A stretch of DNA of 60,162 nt from Chryseobacterium polytrichastri (GCF_900142445.1 NZ_FRAV01000032.1:1-60162), one strand, 5' to 3'. Positions 15,264 through 25,010 are shown, counted from the first letter of the stretch. Notes: generated by a model not told the origin, from the letters alone. Made by a program: numbers and translations.

Positions 15264-16538
15264 ATGAATTTTGCGAATGCCTTCAGAGTTTTTAAATCCC
15301 GAGATTACCGTCTTTTTTTTACCGGACAACTAATTTCTAGAATAGGGATGTGGATGCAGCGTACCGCCGTGATCTGGGTGATTTATAGTATGACAAACTC
15401 TGTGTTGATGGTGGGTGTTGCCACTTTTGCAGAACAATTTCCTTCTTTTTTGCTGTCGCCGGCGGGAGGAATTACCGCAGACCGTTACAATCGATATAAA
15501 ATTCTAATGGCTACTCAGCTTATTTCTGCATTGCAGGCGGTTTTACTAACAGCTTTTTACATGTATGGATATCATTCTGTTGCTTTGTTGTTGGGATTAA
15601 GCCTTATGCTGGGGATTGCCAATGCTTACGATATTCCGGCTCGGCAGGCTATGGTGAATGATTTGGTAAAATCTAAAGATGATCTGCCCGCTGCCATTGC
15701 CATGAATTCTTCACTTAATAATCTTACCCGATTACTAGGCCCCGCTTTAGCAGGAATTGTTATTGCCAACTATGGAGCAGCGATATGTTTTGGAAGTAAT
15801 GCGATAAGTTTTATAGCCGTAATCATTTGTTTAAATATGATCCGTTTTCCGATATACAAAACTCCTTTGAAAAGGAAAAAACCATGGACAGATTTCAAGG
15901 AAGGGTTTTATTATATGAAAAAGGAGCCGGAGATTTCAAGAACGCTTTTGCTTTGTAGCTTGGTCAGTTTTTTTGTCATTACCTATAATACACTGCAGCC
16001 CTATTTTGCTAAGACTGTATTTCACGGAGATGCAGCAACATACGGATATATGAATGCAGCAGCAGGATTGGGGGCTTTTACCAGTACTTTATTCATTGCT
16101 TCACAGAAAAAAACGGGTAACTTGAAAACTATCCTTTTTTTCAATCTCCTGTTGTTAGGGTCGGGATTAATTGCGATGTCATTTGTGAAAGTTCTACCGG
16201 TTTTCATCCTCTTCTGCTTTATCTGTGGATTTGGAACAATGTCTATCATGCCCATCTGTAATACTATTATTCAAACGGTTTCTGTAGCAGAAATGCGTGG
16301 TCGTGTTATTGGTTTTTTTGCCATGGCAACGTTGGGAACATTACCATTGGGAAGTTTGGTTATTGGATGGCTTTCTAAGTATATAAGCGCCCAACACTGT
16401 CAATTAGGGCAGGGAATTTTATGTCTTATTATTGGTTTGTTTTTCTACCGATTTTTAATGGGTAAAAAGAAAATGGAGGTAAATGATGAGGTCATCAACA
16501 ATCAAAATAAAGAAGAAATAGTATTAACCCATAAATAA
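15264..16538 (+). CDS. MFS transporter, probable drug or siderophore exporter (DHA3/EntS-like)
   Basis: A 424-residue membrane protein with about 12 predicted transmembrane segments. Its opening, FRVFKSRDYRLFFTGQLISR, and the conserved DRYNRYKIL and DIPARQAMVNDLV segments are those of the EntS/DHA3 exporter group. These usually pump out siderophores or drugs. It stands second in a TetR-controlled operon with the operator repeated in front of it, and the isochorismatase-fold gene follows after 7 bases. Substrate not deducible. Confidence 0.9.
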   Translation: MNFANAFRVFKSRDYRLFFTGQLISRIGMWMQRTAVIWVIYSMTNSVLMVGVATFAEQFPSFLLSPAGGITADRYNRYKILMATQLISALQAVLLTAFYMYGYHSVALLLGLSLMLGIANAYDIPARQAMVNDLVKSKDDLPAAIAMNSSLNNLTRLLGPALAGIVIANYGAAICFGSNAISFIAVIICLNMIRFPIYKTPLKRKKPWTDFKEGFYYMKKEPEISRTLLLCSLVSFFVITYNTLQPYFAKTVFHGDAATYGYMNAAAGLGAFTSTLFIASQKKTGNLKTILFFNLLLLGSGLIAMSFVKVLPVFILFCFICGFGTMSIMPICNTIIQTVSVAEMRGRVIGFFAMATLGTLPLGSLVIGWLSKYISAQHCQLGQGILCLIIGLFFYRFLMGKKKMEVNDEVINNQNKEEIVLTHK

Positions 16539-16545
16539 TATAAAA

Positions 16546-17106
16546 ATGCAAAACAAAAATTCCACTGCATTATTGGTTCTCGATATGCAGGAGCATCTAT
16601 TGGGAAGATTAGAAGAAAGTGATAAGCTTATCGGAGCAGTATCAAAATCTATACAGTATGCCCGAGAAAATAACATTCCCGTGATATATGCCGTCGTAGG
16701 TTTTAGAAAAGGTTTTCCGGAAATAAGTATCCATAACAAAACATTCAGCAATGTACCGCTTGCGTATGAGAAATTAGATATGCAAGATTTTATGAAAATT
16801 GTACCTCAATTGGCTCCTTTAGAAAACGAACCTGTTGTTATTAAGAAAAGATTCAGTGCTTTCGTAGGGAGTGATTTAGAAGTTATTTTAAGATCGCAAA
16901 ATGTTAAACATCTTGTAATGTGTGGGGTGGTAACAAGCGGCGTTATTTTGTCTACGGCATTGGAAGCGGCTGACAAAGATTATCAAATCACCATTTTATC
17001 AGATGGCTGTTATGATCATCAACCTGACGTTCATCAAATGCTGATGGAGAAAATATTTCCAAGATATGCAGAGATTCAAACCTGTGAAGAATGGGTAAAT
17101 GATTAA
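16546..17106 (+). CDS. Isochorismatase-fold cysteine hydrolase
   Basis: A 186-residue cytoplasmic protein. The Asp-Lys-Cys triad of the family is present: D13 in LLVLDMQE, a lysine in VIKKRFSAF (100/101) and C126 in VMCGVVTSG. Members hydrolyse isochorismate, nicotinamide, carbamoyl compounds or related substrates, and many are unassigned. It is 7 bases after the MFS gene, so it is the last gene of the tetR operon. With an exporter and a TetR sensor, a detoxification role is reasonable but unproven. Confidence 0.9.
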   Translation: MQNKNSTALLVLDMQEHLLGRLEESDKLIGAVSKSIQYARENNIPVIYAVVGFRKGFPEISIHNKTFSNVPLAYEKLDMQDFMKIVPQLAPLENEPVVIKKRFSAFVGSDLEVILRSQNVKHLVMCGVVTSGVILSTALEAADKDYQITILSDGCYDHQPDVHQMLMEKIFPRYAEIQTCEEWVND

Positions 17107-17109
17107 ATG

Positions 17110-17145
17110 AAAATGCCTAATAGGCTTTATATTGGGCATTTTTAT
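17110..17145 (+). terminator. Terminator of the tetR operon
   Basis: AAAATGCCTAAT pairs with ATTGGGCATTTT (one G-U pair) around a 9-base loop, followed by T-rich sequence, four bases after the isochorismatase-fold gene. Confidence 0.8.
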
Positions 17146-17199
17146 TTATTAATGTGAAATATATATTAATGATTTCTATTTAATAGGAAATTCAATATC

Positions 17200-17943
17200 T
17201 CACAAAGGTAGACTACTATATCTTTCTTCAAGTTTTTTTATCCAACTCTCTCTTTCTTTTCCATTATTAAAAATAACAACTCCATTATCAGCCGTTTGTA
17301 TTTTAAATCTAGTTTTATTGAATGTGGCCTTAGAGATATTTTTATAGTTTTTTGAATTTGGAAGTTTAAAAGTTTTATTTTTCTTTTTGAATTTTTGAAG
17401 AGTAAATACAAAGTCTTTTTTTTCATCATAAAGAGAAACAATAAAACCAGGTAGGCCATTAAATTTATAAGGCCCAAAGTCAATTGGAATATCTTTACTA
17501 AACCAAGCATACCAAACTCTTCCGTAAGCATTAGTCTTAGCTAATTGCATTGTAACATTTTCTTCTTTTTTCATTTTATCTAAAATTATCCAATTTAACT
17601 TCTGATTTTCAGAATAAGATAATTTAGCATCAATTACTGATTCAAAGGTTTTAAACGAATTTTTATCAAATAAAACTTTTTCATTGAAATCACTTTCATA
17701 GCCTGCTAACTGCACAGGGTCTTTTATATCTATTGTGTCTTTTGCATAATTGATTGAGCTTTGAAAGAAAGATTTTTTATCAGTAGCATCAATGAACATA
17801 ATGAATTGTTCATTACTTTTTTTTCCATTCATTGTATAATCTAGCTTATATGTACAGACATAATTAGATTTAAAATCTTGAGCGGAAAAAAAATTGATTG
17901 TATAGATTAGGAAGAAGAAGAAGAAGAACTTTTTTAAATTCAT
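17200..17943 (-). CDS. GLPGLI family protein
   Basis: A 247-residue protein with a strongly hydrophobic signal peptide (FFFFFFLIYTINFFSAQ). The motif that names the family appears as FNGLPGFIVSLYDE. These proteins are restricted to Bacteroidota, are secreted or periplasmic, and have no established function; some accompany TonB-dependent receptors. It is a single gene here, noticeably richer in A+T and lysine codons than its neighbours, with no obvious partner. Confidence 0.9.
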   Translation of the reverse strand: MNLKKFFFFFFLIYTINFFSAQDFKSNYVCTYKLDYTMNGKKSNEQFIMFIDATDKKSFFQSSINYAKDTIDIKDPVQLAGYESDFNEKVLFDKNSFKTFESVIDAKLSYSENQKLNWIILDKMKKEENVTMQLAKTNAYGRVWYAWFSKDIPIDFGPYKFNGLPGFIVSLYDEKKDFVFTLQKFKKKNKTFKLPNSKNYKNISKATFNKTRFKIQTADNGVVIFNNGKERESWIKKLEERYSSLPL

Positions 17944-18107
17944 TTTAATATTGTGTAACTTATAAATAGGTTCGCCAAAATGACGAATGTATTGCTAGAT
18001 TTGATTGCAATTATAAATAAAATATTTAGATAAGTATATAGGTATTTTCCCTCTATTTTAAATTAATGTTTTTCCTTTTACATAAAAATATTATAGACTC
18101 TAGGCTT

Positions 18108-18803
18108 TTATAGAGTTTTTTCATTTTTCAAAACCTCCTGAATATATCCTGACAGTATTTTCGTATTATTCCCATAATGATGGTCTCCCAGAATATGTTT
18201 CATTTGATAATTGGTGGTAAGAGTGATTTGCTGATAAGGGAAATGAGCAAATTCAAAATTGCTTAAAATTAAGGTGAGCGGAACATTTTTCATTTTATTG
18301 ATTTCCGGAATTACAGGAAGACTGCCTTTAGGTTCCATTCCAAAATATTCTTTAAGATGGATTTTAAAATCAGTGGTTTTTGAAGGTCCGACGATGAAAA
18401 CATGCTGAATTTTCTTTTTAAAATGATCTGTGAAATGATTATACACAAAAGACGTAACATCAGCTCCAAAGGAATATCCGATGAGGATCACATCTTGATT
18501 TTTTCGTCCATGAAGTTGTTTAACGATATATTTTTCGATGGCCTTAGAAGTTTGCTCAGGAGTTTTCTGCTCCCAAAAATAGATCTTTGTATTTAATGCA
18601 AAAACGTCATATCCCATCGCGTGAAAGTCTGCACCAAGCCCTTTTGAAAAAGAATTAAACCCCGCATCTCCGCTGATATAAAAGATAATGGGCTTATGGG
18701 TATGAGAATTCCATGAAGTGATTTGAAAATCATCTTTGTAAGTACAAGCGCACAGAAAGAGCATGGGCAAAACTCTCAAAATAAGTTTGAATGGATTTTT
18801 CAT
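18108..18803 (-). CDS. AcvB/VirJ-like alpha/beta-hydrolase lipoprotein, probable aminoacyl-phosphatidylglycerol hydrolase
   Basis: A 231-residue protein with a lipoprotein signal (MLFLCAC lipobox). It has the hydrolase-fold features SGDAGF near residue 49, the nucleophile elbow GYSFGAD (about 112-118) and the late GDHHYG supplying the His. This matches the VirJ domain of AcvB. In Agrobacterium, AcvB hydrolyses lysyl-phosphatidylglycerol made by the MprF homologue LpiA and is encoded beside it. Here the start overlaps the stop of the MprF-type gene by four bases, which supports the same synthesis/hydrolysis pairing. The substrate head group is inferred. Confidence 0.82.
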   Translation of the reverse strand: MKNPFKLILRVLPMLFLCACTYKDDFQITSWNSHTHKPIIFYISGDAGFNSFSKGLGADFHAMGYDVFALNTKIYFWEQKTPEQTSKAIEKYIVKQLHGRKNQDVILIGYSFGADVTSFVYNHFTDHFKKKIQHVFIVGPSKTTDFKIHLKEYFGMEPKGSLPVIPEINKMKNVPLTLILSNFEFAHFPYQQITLTTNYQMKHILGDHHYGNNTKILSGYIQEVLKNEKTL

Positions 18804-21376
18804 GGTTTCATCACTTTATTAAGCGAAGCCGGAATTTGTATTAAATCGAAATCACTGTTATAGACCAAGTATTTATTTTCCCATGTATCAGCATATTTTT
18901 CCTTAAAGTTTCTAAGAGTCTGATATGATTTAAAGCTGCCGATTCTCTGGTACGCAAACTGTAAAACATCCTCCGCTGTATTGCTTGGTTCCTGCATTCC
19001 TGCCATGGGAGTCATTCCCATATTAATATATTTAAGATCTTTTGCTTTGGCATATTCCACCAATTTTACAATAAGAAGATCCGTGCTGCCTCCAGGAGCA
19101 TCTTCTGTTTTTCTAATCATATCATAGCTGCATTCATCAGGGGCGCAATGAGGAATGATGTTCAGAAAAGCAACGCAATTATGCTCGGAATCCAAGATAA
19201 GAATCAGATCTTGAAGTTTTACGGTTTCTGCGTCAAACATTCCTTCTGCGAACACAATTTCTTTTTTATCAGATTCTGTCAACCATAAATCAGATACTTT
19301 TTTAATTTTCTCAATAATTTCTTCTGAATGAGGAGCATGTAGTATTTCAGCTGAAAATCCTGATTTTTCTAATCCATTAATGCTGTTTCGTATAGATTTT
19401 CTGTCTTTTCCGGTAAGGGTGAATTTATCAGCATCCAATATCGCATCCTGTCCAATAAAAAGTTTTTGCTTTCTTAAGGGGTTAAAATAAATTAATCCGC
19501 TTTCTCCAACTCTATAATAGCAAGTCTTTAAATTATTTGCTAAACAGTAATCATCAAACTCGCGGATAAGATGGGTTTTATCTTTTTCAACACATACAGG
19601 TTCCTCAAGCACTACGGCGAATCCGTTGGCTGTTCTGAAGGAAACAAATCCTTGAACATCTTCCGAGAAATAGAACTGCTTTTCCTGAGTGAGTTTAAAA
19701 TAATCTAACGACGAGTTTCCGTATTCCTGTACCAGATTTTGTGCATTGCTTAGGTTTTCATCATCATCCTGTTCAATATGAATATTCATCCTGTAAAAGG
19801 AGAAAATAAGAATAAGCCATGAAGCTATCCCTAAAATATAGTTAAGATCCTGAAAGTCTCTTGCAAAGTGAGTGTTGGGAGTAAGCCCCGAATCTCTAAA
19901 CAGTAAAAAGGTATGTAAAGTATAATATACCGCCTGCTCTTTTGTGAAATCAATCCCAAAATGTTTGGCACTGATAAAATAAAAGGCAACACAATCAAAA
20001 ATAAAGATGATGGTAAAAATTCCTAAAAATGAACTGAAGCCTCTATGGATGGATATTCTTTTCGCTTTTAAAATGTATTCTTTCCTGCTGTATATCAATA
20101 AAGCTAAGGTAAATACGGCGAATAAAGCTTCTTCATAATCCAATGCTTTTGTAAGATTAAATACTGCGGAAGTAATGGTAAGCATCAGAGCAAAGTACCA
20201 AGCTCTTTTAGAACCTCGGAAAAGATTAGCGGAGGTAACCAATAATAAAACACCGGAAATAAGCGTCAGTATTTTAGAAAGGTGAATAGCTTCCAGTGGC
20301 AAATAGTTTTTCAACAGATGAATCCTCTCTGCCAATGCGGGTGTGATCACAGAAAGGATATTAATGATTCCCAACAAGAAGATCATAAAAACAGGTAATA
20401 CTCTGGCAAACAGCTTTCTTCCACTCCAGAGATAAGAAACAATTCCCAATACTAATGGAAGCCAGAACTCGAAAAAACGATAGAGGAGTGTTACGCCTAA
20501 ACCATCAGAATGGCTGTATCCAAAATTAGCAAGGATAAATGTTAATGAAAATTCTACCGCTCCCAATCCACGAAGAAATGGCGAAACAATCATTAGTAAT
20601 ATGGAAACAACATAAGAAATTGCCGCTGCAGCAAATGAAGCAGGAACACCAAATGCATACATAGCGATTAACAAATGAAGAACACCACAGCATTCAATGG
20701 CTATTGAAACAAGAACGGTGTACCAAAATTGTTTTTGATCTACTTCGCTGTTAAATATTTCTTCAGCAGAACTGATAGCGCTTGGGAACTTTTTCTCAAA
20801 AAATTGATAGGCTGCGTTTTTCTTTCGGAATGAAATAAAAATAAAATAGCATAGGAGAAGAACTGCCGTCAGTGCCGAAATTCCAAACCAACTGTCATTG
20901 AAATTTTTATTAATAAAGATGGCATAACCAATTAACGGAATCCCAACCATTAAAACAGTTAGCAAACCTACAAAGCCATAAACGGCACTTGCCTGATGGA
21001 TTTTAGAAGATTTATATCCTTTGGTTCGTATATTTCTTGGGAGATAAGCCAGAGAACTCACACCGCCGGCCGGAAGAAAGATGCTCAGAAAATTTCGCTT
21101 TAGAAATAAACCAATGGCATCTGGTAGTTTTATATCTAATCCGGTACTTTTAAAACTGGTTACATACATCAACCCTTGCAGTGCAACATATATAAATGTT
21201 AATGCTACACCGGATAATATCCACCAAAGATCAGCATTCTTAAGTTCGGGACCAATGGCTGCCATTTCGTGTCTTTCACTTCTGAAAAATACAAATGCCA
21301 ACAGTAAAATAATAACGGCTAAAACTTCTTTCCAGCCTACTTGTTTAATAATTTTTGAAATTTTCGTGATCTTCAT
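18800..21376 (-). CDS. mprF: MprF-type bifunctional aminoacyl-phosphatidylglycerol synthase/flippase
   Basis: An 858-residue protein, the usual length for full MprF. The N-terminal two thirds carry many hydrophobic segments, including the flippase-type region with FLPAGGVSSLAYLPR. The C-terminal part (about 540-858) is the soluble DUF2156 synthase domain with FSEDVQGFVSFR, DLLIVKLVEYAK and YINMGMTPMAG. MprF transfers an amino acid from tRNA to phosphatidylglycerol and flips the product, reducing surface charge and sensitivity to cationic peptides. It is translationally coupled to the hydrolase gene downstream. Which amino acid is used cannot be read from sequence by eye. Confidence 0.92.
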   Translation of the reverse strand: MKITKISKIIKQVGWKEVLAVIILLLAFVFFRSERHEMAAIGPELKNADLWWILSGVALTFIYVALQGLMYVTSFKSTGLDIKLPDAIGLFLKRNFLSIFLPAGGVSSLAYLPRNIRTKGYKSSKIHQASAVYGFVGLLTVLMVGIPLIGYAIFINKNFNDSWFGISALTAVLLLCYFIFISFRKKNAAYQFFEKKFPSAISSAEEIFNSEVDQKQFWYTVLVSIAIECCGVLHLLIAMYAFGVPASFAAAAISYVVSILLMIVSPFLRGLGAVEFSLTFILANFGYSHSDGLGVTLLYRFFEFWLPLVLGIVSYLWSGRKLFARVLPVFMIFLLGIINILSVITPALAERIHLLKNYLPLEAIHLSKILTLISGVLLLVTSANLFRGSKRAWYFALMLTITSAVFNLTKALDYEEALFAVFTLALLIYSRKEYILKAKRISIHRGFSSFLGIFTIIFIFDCVAFYFISAKHFGIDFTKEQAVYYTLHTFLLFRDSGLTPNTHFARDFQDLNYILGIASWLILIFSFYRMNIHIEQDDDENLSNAQNLVQEYGNSSLDYFKLTQEKQFYFSEDVQGFVSFRTANGFAVVLEEPVCVEKDKTHLIREFDDYCLANNLKTCYYRVGESGLIYFNPLRKQKLFIGQDAILDADKFTLTGKDRKSIRNSINGLEKSGFSAEILHAPHSEEIIEKIKKVSDLWLTESDKKEIVFAEGMFDAETVKLQDLILILDSEHNCVAFLNIIPHCAPDECSYDMIRKTEDAPGGSTDLLIVKLVEYAKAKDLKYINMGMTPMAGMQEPSNTAEDVLQFAYQRIGSFKSYQTLRNFKEKYADTWENKYLVYNSDFDLIQIPASLNKVMKP

Positions 21377-21453
21377 AGATGGATCTGCTTTACAGGATTA
21401 ACAACAGTTAAAATCCTTGAATAAAAATAAATAAAAAATCTTTAGCAGTTGAT

Positions 21454-21461
21454 TATATTTG
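21454..21461 (+). promoter_or_regulatory. -7 box for the polysaccharide deacetylase gene
   Basis: TATATTTG is a perfect TAnnTTTG match, 18 bases before the ATG at 21480. A good -33 partner is not evident. The region also has to serve the divergent mprF gene. Confidence 0.5.
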
Positions 21462-21479
21462 CAAACAAATCACATCATT

Positions 21480-22223
21480 ATGAATAAGCCAGTTACACTT
21501 ATAATTTCTGTTTTCACGATGGTATTTAGTCTTGCAAATGCTCAAAAAAATACCACAAGTTCGGATAAATGCTATATCTATCTCACTTTTGATGACGGCC
21601 CTCTGAATGGAAGTGAAAATATCAATACAATCATTTTACAGGAAAAAATTAAAATAAGTGTTTTTATGGTGGGTGAGCACGTGATTAAAGATAAGCAAAT
21701 GGATACCTACGCAAAATACTATGACGAAAATCCATACATTGATGAATATAACCATAGCTTTTCGCACGCCAACAATCATTATGAATCCTTTTACAGCAAC
21801 GTTGATAAATCAGTGAATGATATTGTATATAATCAATCCTTATTAAAATTACTGTATAAGATTGTCCGTCTGCCGGGTCGTAATATGTGGCGTCTTGGAG
21901 AGAAGTCGAAGAATGATGGCGCTAGCGGAATACAAACTGCTGATCAGTTGGCCAAGCTAGGGTACAAGGTTGTAGGCTGGGATATAGAATGGCAGCATCG
22001 CCCTAGTGATGGTACGCCTATACAATCTGTAGATGAAATGTATAATTCGGTTAAAAATCTATGCTCATCAGATAAAACATTTACAAAGAATAATGTGGTA
22101 ATGTTGATTCATGATGAAATGTTTCAAAAAACATGGGAAGAATCAGAGCTTAAACAGTTAATTGATCTTCTTCGCCCGGATTCTCATTATATTTTTGAGC
22201 AGATGAAATTTTATCCTCAATAA
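21480..22223 (+). CDS. Secreted polysaccharide deacetylase (NodB domain, CE4-like)
   Basis: A 247-residue protein with a signal peptide ending SLANAQ. All five NodB motifs can be read: TFDDGP, HSFSH (H-x3-H metal site), RLPGRNMWR, VGWDIEW and LIHDE. CE4 enzymes remove N- or O-acetyl groups from chitin, peptidoglycan or xylan. I start it at ATG 21480; an in-frame TTG at 21459 lies inside the -7 box. It is just upstream of the xylan locus but separated by 558 bases. Membership of that locus as an acetylxylan esterase is possible but not shown. Confidence 0.9.
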   Translation: MNKPVTLIISVFTMVFSLANAQKNTTSSDKCYIYLTFDDGPLNGSENINTIILQEKIKISVFMVGEHVIKDKQMDTYAKYYDENPYIDEYNHSFSHANNHYESFYSNVDKSVNDIVYNQSLLKLLYKIVRLPGRNMWRLGEKSKNDGASGIQTADQLAKLGYKVVGWDIEWQHRPSDGTPIQSVDEMYNSVKNLCSSDKTFTKNNVVMLIHDEMFQKTWEESELKQLIDLLRPDSHYIFEQMKFYPQ

Positions 22224-22781
22224 ATGGCATATCATATGAGTTTCCTTTAAATAGGTTGAATATATTATTTTAATGATAATAGATTGTTATCCAGTTTTTT
22301 ATCCTGTTTATTGGGTAAGCAAAATGTATATGTAAACGGTATATTTACCTATTAATTCTAAACAGGAGAATTTTCTGATCATTTTTCATTAATTATATTA
22401 TCATTCTTATGAAATTGTGCGATTGATGTAAGAAATGGTTAAAATATTCATCTTATTTTTGGTTATTTTACACTTTAAATTGTGATTTTATGTCATATTT
22501 TGAAAAAAAATCAAAACAATTTACAATTTCTCTTATCATATTTTTACTTTTCTAAAAGATTCATTTTCTAGCCTGTTTTTTAAAAGGTAAATCACTCTTA
22601 ATGAATTCCTTTTATATTTAATATCATTATTAAGATGATAACCTTATCATAAATTGTATGCTATTCTTATCATTGAAAATCGATATGTAAGCTGTTGATA
22701 TGCAGTTGGTAGTGTTGATTTTATTTTTTTATTTCAATTGAATTTTTATATTTGTGATGTTACGTAAATGTTAACATAGAA
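22224..22781. promoter_or_regulatory. Long regulatory spacer before the xylan locus
   Basis: 558 AT-rich bases without a gene. It contains repeated TTATCAT sequences (for example near 22400, 22538, 22644 and 22668), one of them in the palindrome ATGATAA-CC-TTATCAT at 22635-22650. Just before the first gene are the -7 box TATATTTG (22747-22754) and an imperfect inverted repeat TGTTA-n-TTAACA (22758-22776), which would overlap the transcription start. These are candidate operators for the Nudix-type regulator encoded next. Confidence 0.45.
22635..22650. promoter_or_regulatory. Perfect palindrome ATGATAA-CC-TTATCAT
   Basis: Seven-base arms with a 2-base centre in the spacer upstream of the xylose regulator. 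ATGATAA also occurs at 41089-41095 and 41208-41214 in the spacer before the GH35 operon. It could be a repressor operator of this locus, but such AT-rich words also occur by chance. Confidence 0.35.
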
Positions 22782-23507
22782 ATGATTCCAAACTTTATTC
22801 ATACATATGTGTCTGTAGACTGTGTCGTTTTTGGTTTTGACTTTGAAAACCGACTGAACATATTATTGGTACAACGTCGCATGGAAGATGTGCCTGCAGA
22901 AAGACAAAGAAAATTGCCGGGTAGTTTAATACTCAGTGATGAAGATGTAGATGGGGCAGCAGAAAGAGTGCTTCACGAGCTTACAGGGATTAAAAAAATG
23001 GTTCTTAAACAGTTCAAATGTTTTGCAGATCCTTTGCGTGCCAGTAATCAGGATGATATAAAATGGATGGATACGGAATATAAACATCATATCGACAGGA
23101 TTATTACAGTGGCCTATCTTTCACTTTGCAAGATTGATCATAAAATTAACAGCACAAAATACGATACGGTAGATTGGTTTCCGATAGATGAGGTTCCGTC
23201 ATTGCCATTTGATCATAATAAAATCATTAGTGAGTCTTTAATTGAGATCAGGAAATGGATAGAATCCGACTTTTCTATTATTTTCGAATTGCTTCCAAAA
23301 AGGTTTACCATCAGACAATTATATCAGTTGTACAGCGCATTGAGTGAGAAACAGATCGATATTAAGAATTTCCATAAAAAAATATCCTCGTTCAACTATA
23401 TCATTCCATTGGAGGAAATAGAAACCAATGTTTCGCATCGTGCTGCAAGGTATTACAGATTTGATGCTAAAATTTTTAAGAAGAATAATACTAAACTAAT
23501 CAAATAA
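22782..23507 (+). CDS. Nudix-domain transcriptional regulator (NrtR/AraR type), probable xylose-responsive regulator
   Basis: A 241-residue protein with an N-terminal Nudix-fold domain (about 1-150) and a C-terminal winged helix (about 165-235: FTIRQLYQLYSAL, NFHKKISSFNYI, RAARYYRFD). The Nudix box is degenerate: after LPGSLI the usual REUxEE stretch reads RVLHEL, lacking catalytic glutamates, so it should sense rather than hydrolyse. In Bacteroides a regulator of this type (AraR) controls pentose genes with a sugar as effector. The next gene, xylulokinase, starts 18 bases later, which supports xylose as the signal; that is inference. Confidence 0.88.
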   Translation: MIPNFIHTYVSVDCVVFGFDFENRLNILLVQRRMEDVPAERQRKLPGSLILSDEDVDGAAERVLHELTGIKKMVLKQFKCFADPLRASNQDDIKWMDTEYKHHIDRIITVAYLSLCKIDHKINSTKYDTVDWFPIDEVPSLPFDHNKIISESLIEIRKWIESDFSIIFELLPKRFTIRQLYQLYSALSEKQIDIKNFHKKISSFNYIIPLEEIETNVSHRAARYYRFDAKIFKKNNTKLIK

Positions 23508-23525
23508 ATCCCCCTTTTTGAAATC

Positions 23526-25010
23526 ATGTATTTATTAGGATATGACATAGGCAGTTCTTCTGTAAAAGTTTGTCTCATTGAGGCATCCAGCGGAAAGATC
23601 GTTGCATCAGACTTTTCTCCGAAAAAAGAAATGAAAATTACTGCGGTAAATCCGGGATGGGCAGAGCAAAATCCTTCGGAATGGTGGCTGAATCTTAAGC
23701 TGGCACACGAATCGGTGATGCATAACTCAGGAATAGATCCTGAAGATATAAAAGCTATCGGGATCACGTGGCAAATGCATGGATTGATCTTGGTTGATAA
23801 AGACCAGAATCTGTTGCGTCCTTCAATTATTTGGTGTGACAGCCGCGCGGTTCCTTACGGTGAAAAGGCTTTTCAGGAAATCGGGCCGGAAAAATGTCTG
23901 TCTCAACTTTTAAATTCACCGGGGAATTTTACCGCTTCAAAATTAGCTTGGGTTAAAGAAAACGAGCCCGAAATTTTTGATAAAATTGATAAAATAATGT
24001 TGCCGGGAGATTACATCGCCATGAAGCTTTCGGGAGAAATCGGAATGACAATCGAAGGTCTTTCTGAGGGAATATTTTGGGATTTTAAAAACAATTGTAT
24101 CTCAGAAGATGTGATTAACTATTATGGGATTCCTAAAAACTTTTTCCCTGAAATTATTCCGACGTTCGGAATTCAATCAACGGTTTCGGCAACTGCCGCT
24201 CAGGAATTAGGCTTAAAAGAAGGAACACCGATTTCTTACCGAGCAGGAGATCAACCCAATAATGCTTTGTCATTAAATGTTTTCAATCCGGGCGAAATCG
24301 CTTCAACGGCAGGAACTTCAGGAGTTGTATACGGAGTTTTAGATCAATTGGAATATGATCAATTATCGCGAGTAAACACTTTTGCTCATGTAAATCATAC
24401 ACAGGAATTAACAAGATTAGGGGTTCTGCTTTGTATCAACGGAACAGGGATTTTAAATTCTTGGCTAAAGCACAATTTTGCAACGTCACTTTCTTCGTAT
24501 GGAGATATGAATGATTTAGCATCGCTTTCACCCATTGGTTCCAAAGGATTAAGCATCATTCCTTTCGGAAACGGAGCCGAAAGAGTATTGGAAAATAAAG
24601 ATACGAGCTGTTCAATCCATGGAATTAATTTTAACATCCATTCAAAAGGAGATATTCTCCGTGCCGCACAGGAGGGAATTGTATTTTCCTATGAATACGG
24701 GATGAACATTATGAGAAATATGGGTATGGATATTCAGGTCATCCGTGCAGGAAATGCCAATATGTTTTTAAGTTCGATTTTCCGCCAGTCGCTGGCCAGT
24801 GTAAGCAACGCGGTGATTGAACTTTATGATACCGATGGAGCGGTGGGAGCTGCCAGAGCCGCAGGAATGGGAATTGGTTTTTATGCAGACTTTAAAGAAG
24901 CGTTTTCTTCGCTTGAAAAAATTGCAGTCATTGAACCGGAACACGAAAAAAGAGAACAATATCTAGAGGCCTATTCGAGATGGACAAGGCATCTTAACGA
25001 AATAGTATAA
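23526..25010 (+). CDS. xylB: Xylulokinase
   Basis: A 494-residue FGGY-family sugar kinase. It opens LLGYDIGSSSVKVCLIE (phosphate-binding loop), then WQMHGLILVD and IIWCDSRA, and has ATP-site segments STAGTSGVVYG and AGNANMFLS. It phosphorylates D-xylulose to xylulose 5-phosphate in the cytoplasm. The preceding regulator and following xylose isomerase make the substrate assignment firm within the FGGY family. About 110 bases separate it from xylA, so both may share a transcript. Confidence 0.93.
   Translation: MYLLGYDIGSSSVKVCLIEASSGKIVASDFSPKKEMKITAVNPGWAEQNPSEWWLNLKLAHESVMHNSGIDPEDIKAIGITWQMHGLILVDKDQNLLRPSIIWCDSRAVPYGEKAFQEIGPEKCLSQLLNSPGNFTASKLAWVKENEPEIFDKIDKIMLPGDYIAMKLSGEIGMTIEGLSEGIFWDFKNNCISEDVINYYGIPKNFFPEIIPTFGIQSTVSATAAQELGLKEGTPISYRAGDQPNNALSLNVFNPGEIASTAGTSGVVYGVLDQLEYDQLSRVNTFAHVNHTQELTRLGVLLCINGTGILNSWLKHNFATSLSSYGDMNDLASLSPIGSKGLSIIPFGNGAERVLENKDTSCSIHGINFNIHSKGDILRAAQEGIVFSYEYGMNIMRNMGMDIQVIRAGNANMFLSSIFRQSLASVSNAVIELYDTDGAVGAARAAGMGIGFYADFKEAFSSLEKIAVIEPEHEKREQYLEAYSRWTRHLNEIV

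Noticed and set aside
17200..17943. Recent transfer of the AT-rich GLPGLI gene
   Set aside because: Its composition differs from its neighbours, but the difference is within what lysine- and phenylalanine-rich proteins give in this background, and there are no flanking mobile signs.
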